This document shows, in pieces, positions 1-9,800 of a stretch of 20,245 nucleotides of DNA; position 1 is the stretch's first letter; each line of letters starts with the position of its first letter. The stretch spans positions 10,872-31,116 of the forward strand of contig AVPN01000995.1 of assembly GCA_000695325.1 (NCBI GenBank), given 5' to 3'. The stretch comes from Pleurobrachia bachei. Lineage: Eukaryota > Ctenophora > Tentaculata > Cydippida > Pleurobrachiidae. The position numbers were made by a program, and so were the translations under genes. A model generated the notes under the pieces. It did not search any database and had not been told where the DNA came from. It saw only the letters and a program-made list of their open reading frames with translations.

Positions 1-102
1 TCATTCAGAGGGTAATGTAGAGAGTTCTCGTTCCCAAAAACCAGAAACTACCAAACAGTCCTTCATCTAGGGATTCATCCTACTCAAACAAGTGTTGGGT
101 CC
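1..102 (-). other. 3' flank of carotenoid oxygenase gene
   Basis: This is the sequence downstream of the stop codon of the full-length carotenoid oxygenase. No AATAAA signal in the gene's orientation and no other gene is visible here. The 3' UTR probably continues past the window edge. Confidence 0.4.
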
Positions 103-1749
103 CTACTCAGGGATCCATGTGCCGTGGAGAGAGTAAGGAACAACAATGGGGGTACTAACAATAGCTATCACCTCCAAACTCTTCGCATCCCAAACATACA
201 GCTCACTCCTCCCAGTATCAGCATCAAAAACAGGAGCCATCACAACTCCATCATCCTCCTCTGTACCCCCAGGCCGGGCTGCAAATACTGGCTCAACCGG
301 GAATTTGTTCTTCCTCTCCCATCCAACACTAGTTTCCTTACACATATCAACCTTCAGTAGACCCATTGCATTGTGGGCATCATGGTTCCAGGTCTGGAAA
401 TACGCGTAGCAGTATGGTAGACCCCTGTAGTTGTCGTTAATGTAAGGGAACTCAACCTCAATTGCATCTGGGCTCCACATCCTAGGGTAGTCGTATTGTG
501 TCCCCTCCCCCGTCTCCATATTCAGGGTGAATCGTCTCAGGGTAAACTTGGTGTAGTGAGGGAAGTGTTCATTGTAGCTGTAGTTAGGATCAGTAAGGGT
601 CTCCCTGTTTAACAGCTCGAAGATGTTTGAGTTCTTGATCCCCTCGACTGTATCAATGGTGGGCCAATCAACAACAACCTCAGTCTGCCCTGCTGCGTTC
701 TTCCTCTCAAAACTGTTGCTGCTGTGCATTGCATTGTGTGATGGGAATTTGAACTGGGTCCGTGTACCATCAGCAAGACTAACTACATCGAAGAATGTGT
801 CCTTGTGAGGACCGATCTTGGCACCTGTCCCAATCTCAACAGGGTCAGACAGCTCAAAATAAAGTGCAAATCTTGGCAAGATGGCATAGTTCTCCGTAGC
901 TCCGAGAGAGTGGATTCCTCTAATATCCATTCCTTCTATTGGAACATCGCCAACAAAGTTAGCAAGCACGTCTCCGCTCTCAGTCTCGGTGTATCGGTAT
1001 AAGTGGTAAGCAGGTTTCTTCACGCCGCTAAACACACCTCCATCCATGGGAATAACAAACTTGTAGTTGATACTATCACCACTGGGGTGTCTGGCAAAAT
1101 GACTAGCAGAGAATGCCTCCTTGACGAACCTTTTGTAATCGGAGGATTTGGCAACGAACTTCCTCTGAAACTCCAATGATTCACGGTCAATATCAATGTA
1201 TATGGGACTCTCGTTACAAATGGTAACCCCTTTGCTGGCAAGGTTCCACGGGGCAATGTTGTTATTATCAGGCTCGTCATCCCAAAACATAACCTTCGCT
1301 TTCTCCAATTTTGTTAGCGGGGGATCGAATTTGTCGAGATGTTTGTACGGTACCAACTCTCCTGCTGCCATGGTCCGATTGTAAATGTCACTTTTAAGGA
1401 ATGAAGCTGCAAAAGTAGGAGCAGAGGCGCCGTTTAAAGACCACATGTGAACTTTGCTTAGGCCATCCACCAAGTTTCGAACCTTTCTTCCTCCTTTCTC
1501 AAACATACCGGGTCCAACTCGATAAAGCTTTCCCTTCAGCCATTCTGGGAGTTTTCCAAAGATGACCTCCTGTTCTTGAGGAGCTACCTCTTCCAAATTT
1601 TGTTCGAAGAGCGCCGTCGGCATTTTCCAACCGTCACGAGAACTGGAAAACTCTGGAACCGATTTTGGTGCACATGTTTCTGCTGAGCAGGTTCCTTCGT
1701 CGGAAGAGAGGGCAGTCATAACCAATGTGGCGAGAATTAAAAGGATCAT
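103..1749 (-). CDS. Carotenoid cleavage oxygenase, RPE65/BCO family, intronless, with signal peptide
   Basis: The 548-residue intact frame is the usual length for the RPE65/BCO1/BCO2/NinaB family, non-heme Fe(II) enzymes that cleave or isomerise carotenoids and retinoids. Family marks seen: LYRVGPGMFE near residues 75-84, DGLSKVH near 95-101, and candidates for the four iron-binding histidines: H217 (in SASHF; H221 is possible), H280 (IHSLGATENY), H342 (HSSNSFE) and H542 (YSLHGTWIP, six residues from the end). Residues 2-16 form a hydrophobic segment ending near a small-residue cleavage region, followed by Cys21 and Cys26. This suggests a secreted or luminal enzyme, whereas vertebrate BCO1/BCO2/RPE65 have no such signal. 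The coding region has no introns, in contrast to the neighbouring anoctamin. The ATG at 1749 starts the signal peptide. Its upstream region is part of the tandem duplication. Substrate and reaction cannot be told from sequence. Confidence 0.9.
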   Translation of the reverse strand: MILLILATLVMTALSSDEGTCSAETCAPKSVPEFSSSRDGWKMPTALFEQNLEEVAPQEQEVIFGKLPEWLKGKLYRVGPGMFEKGGRKVRNLVDGLSKVHMWSLNGASAPTFAASFLKSDIYNRTMAAGELVPYKHLDKFDPPLTKLEKAKVMFWDDEPDNNNIAPWNLASKGVTICNESPIYIDIDRESLEFQRKFVAKSSDYKRFVKEAFSASHFARHPSGDSINYKFVIPMDGGVFSGVKKPAYHLYRYTETESGDVLANFVGDVPIEGMDIRGIHSLGATENYAILPRFALYFELSDPVEIGTGAKIGPHKDTFFDVVSLADGTRTQFKFPSHNAMHSSNSFERKNAAGQTEVVVDWPTIDTVEGIKNSNIFELLNRETLTDPNYSYNEHFPHYTKFTLRRFTLNMETGEGTQYDYPRMWSPDAIEVEFPYINDNYRGLPYCYAYFQTWNHDAHNAMGLLKVDMCKETSVGWERKNKFPVEPVFAARPGGTEEDDGVVMAPVFDADTGRSELYVWDAKSLEVIAIVSTPIVVPYSLHGTWIPE

Positions 1750-2247
1750 CTCGACGATCCAACGAAATTCAGGAAAAGTTTAAAATCTGAAACTTGATTT
1801 CGAGCTCAGCTCAGATTTTCATTGCGCGGCTTTTTTATTTCAGGTAAATCACACCGCGCGGCATTATTATCTTGACCGATAAAGTACATTTGCGCGTGCT
1901 AAATCTTCCCTCAGGGATTTTACGATGAAGAATACTATTTTATTTTCAAAAGTAAACACTGTTATCTATTCTAAGTGAAGTTGAAAGGGAAATGAACAAA
2001 TATACATACAAAAATCATCCCTTACTTGATATTTGAGTTTGAAAGTTTCAATGAAACACACTCTGACAGTGTCTTTAACTGCTGCAATTAAAGACAACAG
2101 TTTCTACAGTTAGGTTAGGAGGTAAACTAAAGGAAAAAAAGAGCATATATCTCAATCCCCTTTTAGTTTTAGAGAGGAAGTACAAACAATATCAAAACAA
2201 AATATCTATAAGGGGGGGGTGGGTAAAAACTATCATTCACTCGACTT
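1750..2247 (-). promoter_or_regulatory. Duplicated upstream (promoter) region of the full-length carotenoid oxygenase
   Basis: About 500 bp upstream of the ATG is repeated at 3221-3713 ahead of the truncated copy. The part nearest the gene (1750-1965) differs at many sites and by small indels, while 1966-2247 is almost identical. Shared features include the CpG-rich motif GCGCGGC on both sides of an AT stretch (about 1824-1862), an AATAAAAAA tract in the gene's orientation, and a 9-bp perfect inverted repeat (2070-2078 with 2088-2096, 9-nt loop). Promoter function is inferred from position only. The full-length gene therefore seems to be driven by this copied fragment, not the original longer flank. 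Confidence 0.45.
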
Positions 2248-3220
2248 CACTTAGAATAGATAAGAATGTGTCCTTGTGAGGACCGATCTTGGCACCTGTC
2301 CCAATCTCAACAGGGTCAGACAGCTCAAAATAAAGTGCAAATCTTGGCAAGATGGCATAGTTCTCCGTAGCTCCGAGAGAGTGGATTCCTCTAATATCCA
2401 TTCCTTCTATTGGAACATCGCCAACAAAGTTAGCAAGCACGTCTCCGCTCTCAGTCTCGGTGTATCGGTATAAGTGGTAAGCAGGTTTCTTCACGCCGCT
2501 AAACACACCTCCATCCATGGGAATAACGAACTTGTAGTTGATACTATCACCACTGGGGTGCCGGGCAAAGTGACTGGCAGAGAATGCCTCCTTGACGAAC
2601 CTTTTGTAATCGGAGGATTTGGCAACGAACTTCCTCTGAAACTCCAAGGATTCACGGTCAATATCAATGTAGATGGGACTCTCATTACAGATAGTAACTC
2701 CTTTGCTGGCTAGATTCCACGGGGCAATGTTGTTATTATCTGGCTCGTCGTCCCAAAACATCACCTTCGCTTTCTCCAACTTAGATAGCGGGGGATCGAA
2801 CTTGTCAAGATGTTTGTAAGGTACCAACTCTCCTGCTGCCATGGTTCGATTGTAGATGTCACTTTTAAGAAAGGAGGCCGCGAAAGTTGGGGCAGAGGCA
2901 CCATTCAAAGACCACATGTGAACTTTGCTAAGACCATCCACCAAGTTTCGGACTTTTCTTCCTCCTTTCTCAAACATACCGGGTCCAACTCGATAAAGCT
3001 TTCCTTTCAGCCATTCTGGAAGTTTTCCGAAGATGACCTCCTGTTCCTGAGGAGCTACTTCTTCCAAATTTTGTTCGAAGAGCGCCGTCGGCATTGTCCA
3101 ACCATCGCGAGTACTTGAAAACTCTGGAACAGATTTTGGTGCACATGTTTCTGCTGAACAGGTTCCTTCGTCGGTAGAGAGTGCAGTCATGACCAGTGTG
3201 GCGAGGATTAAAAGGATCAT
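2237..3220 (-). pseudogene. C-terminally truncated carotenoid oxygenase copy
   Basis: The 327-residue frame matches residues 1 to about 319 of the full-length gene and then reads through the duplication junction into an unrelated tail, LSILSEVE, before a TGA at 2237-2239. It keeps the signal peptide and the first two candidate iron ligands (equivalents of H217 and H280) but lacks those equivalent to H342 and H542, so it cannot form the usual four-His iron site. Only four residues differ from the intact copy in the shared part (S16T, S37T, K42T and T146S, intact-copy numbering). The reading frame is undamaged apart from the truncation and its upstream region is the native one, so a short protein could be made. 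I take the ATG at 3220; the GTG just before it is not needed. Confidence 0.75.
2244..2263 (-). other. Templated inverted insertion at duplication junction
   Basis: Twenty nucleotides are the exact reverse complement of 1962-1981, about 280 bp away inside unit 1. The insertion shares ACTT with the end of unit 1 and AA with the start of unit 2, so short homologies exist at both edges. It matches the unit 1 version (CTATT) and not the unit 2 version (TTATT at the same place). Confidence 0.85.
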
Positions 3221-3877
3221 CACGGCGATCCAACAAAATTCGGGAAAAGTTTAAAATCTGAAACTTGATTTCGAGCTCAGCTCAGATTTTCATTGCGCGG
3301 CTTTTTTATTTCAGGTAAATCACACCGCGCGGCGTTAATTTTGACTGATAAAAGTACATTTGCGCGTGCTAAATCTTCCCGTTCGAGGGTTTACACTGAA
3401 GAATGCTATTCTATTTTCTAAAGTAAACACTTTTATTTATTCTAAGTGAAGTTGAAAGGGAAATGAACAAATATACATACAAAACTCATCCCTTACTTGA
3501 TATTTGAGTTTGAAAGTTTCAATGAAACACACTCTGACAGTGTCTTTAACTGCTGCAATTAAAGACAACAGTTTCTACAGTTAGGTTAGGAGGTAAACTA
3601 AAGGAAAAAAAGAGCATATATCTCAATCCCCTTTTAGTTTTAGAGAGGAAGTACAAACAATATCAAAACAAAATATCTATAACGGGGGGTAAAAACTATC
3701 ATTCACTCGACTTGTGCACACTCACTTCATGTCTGTGTCCTTGCATTTTATCTTTCTCTCTCATACACACACTTACAGACACTCTATCATCAATCTCTAT
3801 TTCAACTCATAGTATATACCAGAAGAAATGAACACGGAATAAATTTCCAATAATAATTAATTGTCCATGATAGTGGT
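3221..3877 (-). promoter_or_regulatory. Original upstream region of the oxygenase gene and anoctamin 3' flank
   Basis: 3221-3713 is the second copy of the oxygenase promoter segment. 3714-3877 is single-copy sequence with CA/CT-rich stretches, lying between the oxygenase upstream region and the anoctamin stop codon at 3878-3880. It should hold the anoctamin 3' UTR, but no canonical poly(A) signal is evident. No further gene is seen. Confidence 0.4.
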
Positions 3878-6800
3878 TCAGACGGCATTTTCAGCGTTCT
3901 TTCCAGCATTGGGGGTCCCGCCAGGACTTTTCTTGGTGATGCCCTTCTCGAACAGCTGGTTAACTTGGAATTGTTCCTGAGAGAAAGGAAGGAAGTTAGA
4001 GGGTGTAGAGCAGGGGTAGTAAGGGGTTGTTATGTTCTAATAACCCCCAGGACACGGCGAGGGTGGGCAAAGTAAGGATGATATGGTCCAGGTTCCAGAG
4101 GAGCTTATAATAAACGTATAAACCTGCCCAAAGTTACCTTTTGTGAGTGTGGGCGTTGTGTGAGTATGAAGTGTGTGAGTGACTGTTAGAGAATTGGCCT
4201 GACCCTATTCTCATTTCTTCGGAGCGTGCGAGAAATGTGGTCAGAGCCTGACAGGTGGGTGATGTCTACTGCAGTGTAGTGCATTTTACTACGAGCTGCC
4301 CACTTTACCTTTCTCATCTTGAATTGCACGTCACTAGGCACGTCAGGGATGATGTAGGAGATAATGAACTTGACACAGAAACACACGTGCTCAAAGGCAA
4401 ATGCTATCAGCCATCTGGAGGAGGTAGGTATTGGATGTTACAACTCTATACTACTAATATTACAGAAGTAGGTTGGAACTTGGATGTTAGTTTGCAGTGT
4501 CAAGATAAATTTCTGATCAACAATTTGGTATTAAACCTCCATTATATCAAATCCTCCTCCTTTACAACATTTATAAAAGGGTGGAGCTTCAAGGCAATAC
4601 TTACTTGTTCTCTATTTGCTCGAGGAAGGAGCCATTGTCCTTGAGGGTGTGTGCTATGATGAGAGAGTTCACCACCACACCTATCATGTTTAGGAACTCC
4701 AATATGTACTGCCAGATACCTAGGAAGACAGGGGGATTAGTAATTGGAATATACTCGGTATTAGTTCCTTATTCTCATTAGTTAACCGGTATATTATGCG
4801 GAGTCAAAGAGGGATTTTAATTTAGTTGGTATGTAGGGATGATCGAATAATAAGACCTACCTTAATGCAGACACCAACAATATAAATATTTTGAAATTAT
4901 TATAGTGTGACATGGAATTGAGTCTAGAAAATATTTGCGTAGAGTACATGTCGAGTTGGCCGTGTGGCCAAAATCATTATTATTATTATTATTATTACCT
5001 ATATCTTCGGCCCGTTGAGCGATGTACCGTCTGTTTTTCCACAGTATCCTATATCCATCTATCCTGACATCAATAACATTGCAAACTAGCGCCACCAGAG
5101 GGGCCAGGGGGAACACTGCCCCAAACAACATGATAAACCCGTACATGATACACTTCTCAGTGTACTCAGAGAGAGTGAAATCCTGGGAATAATTTGGGGT
5201 TAAATACTGGTAATGTGCCCAATTCTGGCACTATTCCCAATTCTGGGAACAATGAACATGTGCCCACAGACCTGGGAACATGTGCCCACAGACCTGTCAA
5301 AATGCCAAATATGCCCAAGTTACTCACATTATCTCCTGGGATAAGCTGTCTGTCCTCTTCAATGATATCAATCAGTTCCTTCGCGTTACCAGTTCCCACT
5401 GCAGTAGCTTCAATGTCATTACCCTCCCTGAGAGGAGAGGAGTGATAGTTGTGAGTAAGAAGAAGTGTGTTCAGAGTGAAAAAGCATTGTGTGAGTGGAG
5501 TTGTACTGTGAAGTGCTTGAGAGCCGAGATGTGACCCGTGACAGTTTGAGTGGACTATTATAGTTGTGCAACAAGAGGGAATGTCATGGGAACAAATTAT
5601 CATAACACACTTACTTCTTGGTTAGCTTCTTGATCAGCTGTAGGATGGTAGGGATGATAACGTCTTTAAAGAACTTTGGCATGGGTTTCATACACAACAA
5701 CACAGCAACCTGCAATGATTGATGTCAGTGAATTATTTAAAGATAAACTGAAGACCAAGAAAATGATTCATCTTAGATCGTGATCCTAATATGATCCTAT
5801 TTAGCTGATCTGATGTCATGGCCTACCTGTAGGACCAACATGGGGAAGCACTGGGGAGTAGTGACTCCAGTGACAGGGTCGGTGACAGAGTAGTCGCAGG
5901 TATCAGTCCAGTTTGAGTTGCCAAATATCCCATTTTCAGATACACTTTCCTACAGAGAGAGATAGGGGGTTAGGCAAGTGGTAGACAAGTGGAAAAGAGG
6001 TAGATGCCACTTGTTATTTTCTAACCCTCCTTTACATTTGTGTTTCGCGGGCGGGGCGCACGAAACACAGTCTAGCTAGACTTGAGAAACTCATCTGATC
6101 ACGGCCGTGAAGGACCTATACCTTGAAGAAAGCGATGTAAGCGAGAGAGGCATAGTTGTTAACAAATTGGAATGCAAACAATTTGATGATCAGACTGTCG
6201 TCATAGTTGGTTTGGGTTCTGTGGTTCTCCCAGTCTGTCAGCCAGTAGGCAATCCTCTCGTATACCTGAATAAGGGAATTTTAGTAAATAGTTATATTTC
6301 TCAGAGAGATCACTGCTATTATATCACAGCTGTGAAGATGATAATTATATATCTTAGGCCGGTGCCAGACGAGTGATAGCTGAATAACTTGTCTAGCCCT
6401 GGCCTAAATAATACTGCAATGCCCCCCAACCGGATTGGGCCCACTCTGTATATCAATTACTCACGTATCCGAGGAGCATAATGACTGAAGCGTTGACAAC
6501 AGAGGATGTGATAGATGTGTAGAGAGTATTGTTATCATCATCGGCAAAGAATAGCTCAGCATTCGAAACACAACGGAACACAATGATACCTGTCATGGGA
6601 TGTTGAAATAATACGTAACATATTTTAAACATGCTAGTAGGGTCTGAACTCTGACACGTATCTACCCTAGACTAGGGTTCTACAACCAAACTAATTTACC
6701 AATGGTAGATCCGATAACAAGGGAGACCATGAATAGTAGAGAGGTGACAGAGAATGATAGCTTGAGGTAGAGCCTGTAGAAGGGATAGAACCATTCTTCC

Positions 6801-9800
6801 TCCTCTGTGATCGGATTCTTCCGCGTCTTACTACCTGTAATGTGTGTTTATTAGTGGTAATTAGTTAATTAGTTAGTTAATTAATTAGTTAGTTATTATT
6901 TCCAGTTCCTCAACGAAGATCTGATAACAACAAATCCCGATACCCGACTGTACTAACAATAAGAACCTTGCCATGTTCGGCCCTCTCTCCCCAACCCCCG
7001 GGTTTGAACAAAACAATAAAAACCTACCATAAAACTGAGGTCGATCAGGTTCCAACTGTTCAAAGTTACTAACATCCCATTCGTACTTCAGACTGTTACT
7101 TTTCCTTTTCCATTGCTCCACAAATATAGTTCCCCAGAGACAGAGGATTAGAGAGAACCATGGGGTGAGGGGGTTGTTGAAGATAGTGAAGAATTGGTAG
7201 AGCGTCGTTGTGATGTCGTCATTCGATCTGAAATGTGAGGGGATGTTAACTAGATCTCTACATAGAGAGTTGTGATGTTGGGATAGTTGTTTCTCGCATA
7301 CAAGCGATCAAAAGAACAGGAGATTAAAAAATTAATACCCTTTTTACACAAAAAAACATATAATGATGGATCGGCGAATGGTAAAACTAAAGTTTGGCAA
7401 AGTTTAGTAAGGCACTCGTTGCAGGAATTCTATGCTAAGTTCTAACCCTTCTGTACATATTTTGTGAAACACAGTCTAGCTAGGCAAGAATTCTATGCGT
7501 TATGTAAAAACAACAAACTATATCATTAGGCTACTCTGGGACTGGGATATTATGAACATGTGTTAACTTACAGTGCCTGAGACGGGTGGTAGAAAATTTT
7601 ATGACTGGAAGAAAAACAATTAATGAATATTTCATGCAGAAAGACAACAAAGACAGTTCAGTAAACAACTTACAAATTAATAGTGCTCACTCCTTTGTAG
7701 TAGATTCCATAACAAAACACGGCGAGTCCGATAAGGGTAGGCCAAATCAGGGTCTGAGTGTATAGTTCAATCCAAGCAAAGTAAAACGCAATCTTTTCCC
7801 CGAAATAGTTCCTGATCTTCCAGAGTGGCTGGAATTTGTACCACAACTTCCAACTATCCCACAACTCTTGCCGGGGATCTACCAATTTCTATCAGGGAGA
7901 GAGAAAGGAAGGTTAGATACAGGTGATACTAACTGCTAGTAGAAAAAAGATACGGACAATGAACGACAGATGAAAAGACAGGGGGTATTGTAAAACTCAC
8001 ACTATCTTCATCCTTTTCTTTGAAGGCGTGTCTCCGATGAAGAAAGGAAGGTCTGTCGTGAAGAATAAACACATCAGTATACACACCCTTCAGCTTCAGA
8101 TAGTTCAAACCTGGAGAGAGTATAATACTAGGATTCAAAACTACTGATCAAGGTGATGTATTGTCTGTCTCAGTCCGTACTAGTTGTGCTCTAACTTCTG
8201 TCACAGTCAGCTAAACTCTCAACTTAGTTGAAATAACAATCTATCTTTTCCTCAAACAAATAACAATATAGAGATACCTAATGTAGTCATATGATGGTCA
8301 GGATTGCTGGCTGGTCGTGGTCTACTAAATGGGCCCCTGTGTCTTCTAACTACGCGACGTGGTGTCCCAACTGTCAGTCTGTCTGTTTGTCTGTCTGTCT
8401 GTGTGTCTGTTTGTCTGCCTGTTTGTCTGTCTGTACCTCTAATATTAATTCCATCCTGTGTGTCCTTCTTCTTGCTAACGTCCGTCCGAATCAGGATGTG
8501 ATGCGTCTAGAGGGTGAGAGAGAGGGGGTGTTAGAACATATAGCAGGGTGTTATGTAGATGGAGCTTGGGGTGTTATGCTATCAGGGTATAAGGTATTGG
8601 TACGCAGCTGCAGTCCCACTGTACAGCAGCTGCATTGGGGATTATATTATTAGGGAAGCCGGAAGGAGGGAACCATATGCGTTATCTGACTCCACAGATA
8701 GGACGTTTTGGAGGATAAACACGTCACACACCAGTGTGTACAAACAGCTACCACGGATCTTCATAGAAACCAGAGTTTTCGGTACGTAATATGTACATTA
8801 CAACCGCTCTTTCAAACCCTCTCCAAAATTGTATGTTCTAACCCTCCCTTTACATCTGTTTCGGGGGCGGGGCGCACGAAACACAGTCTAGCAACTCCGC
8901 AACACACTCACCAGATAAGAGCGGAGAGATGACCGGAAGAAGGTATCGGGATCCTCAATACCGGCAAAGAGATCCTTTTTATCCCATCGGAAGGGAGCGG
9001 AGATATAATCCACCTCCTGATCTGTCTCAAAGAAGTCCCATAACCTGTCCATACAACCCGGGTTATCGTCCGTGTCAACCTGTGGAGAGGGGATCAGGTG
9101 TTAACATGTTGTTGTCATTGTGCGTGTGTGCGTGTGTGTGTACTGTGTATAAGTGTGTGCAATTGTACACAATTATACACACACACATACTGGAATTGGT
9201 AACAATACCCACAGCACATTTATTGGTGCGTGTGGGTATAATTGTAAGGAGTTATTGTATCACAAATCAGCAGCATCAGCAAGCATTAGCAGAAAATAAA
9301 GACTTAGATTATAGATGTCCATCCCGCGGGTTTCATGCACAAAATCACACCAACATACATAACCACTTCTCCCCTCAAAATTAACCAATCTTGGTCTGAC
9401 AAATTTCCCAAATTTTGTACCAAATTTCTGATATATTCAATTCACATGCCCAATAAACCTTGTTAAACCTTCTCCACAGCTGGATAAAGAAATCAGCACA
9501 ATTGCACAGTAGAGTGCTAGCTGCACGTACTGGTCGCTTCTTCACCGTCTTCTCTCTCTGTATATCCAGGAAGGCACTAGTTGCAGTGTCTTCTGCAGCT
9601 TCGCATAACCCCTCAAACCCTCCCCCTATAACGGTGTATAACAGGTTCCTATCTCGGACAGAGGGTAGTTTCCTTACTGAGAATCCTGGTGATTCTAACA
9701 ACATTTCCTCAAACATACTCCGGTAATAAGAGTGACCGTGCCGGATATTTAGTGTACTGTTTACTAGAACCACATCTGCATGGGGTTGCCGCTTCTTCTT

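Larger units (their letters stand above)
791..3713. repeat. Partial tandem duplication of the carotenoid oxygenase 5' half plus promoter
   Basis: Unit 1 is 791-2247 and unit 2 is 2262-3713, with a coding-region offset of 1471 bp. Homology ends sharply: 790 (g) against 2261 (t) on one side, and after the shared CGACTT at 2242-2247 / 3708-3713 on the other. Between the units, 2244-2263 is a reverse-complement copy of 1962-1981. Coding positions 791-1056 are identical to 2262-2527, then about 55 differences occur over about 690 bp. Confidence 0.93.

Noticed and set aside
805-1002. Plus-strand frame repeated identically at 2276-2473
   Set aside because: It is the antisense shadow of the duplicated oxygenase coding region. 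Its identity reflects the duplication only.
4255-4644. Plus-strand open frame of 129 codons
   Set aside because: Lies opposite well-supported anoctamin exons 4309-4414 and 4605-4719 with their splice sites.
8929-9384. Plus-strand open frame of 151 codons
   Set aside because: Antisense to anoctamin exon 3 (8912-9079) and its flanking introns, with low-complexity GT sequence. No start context or homology.
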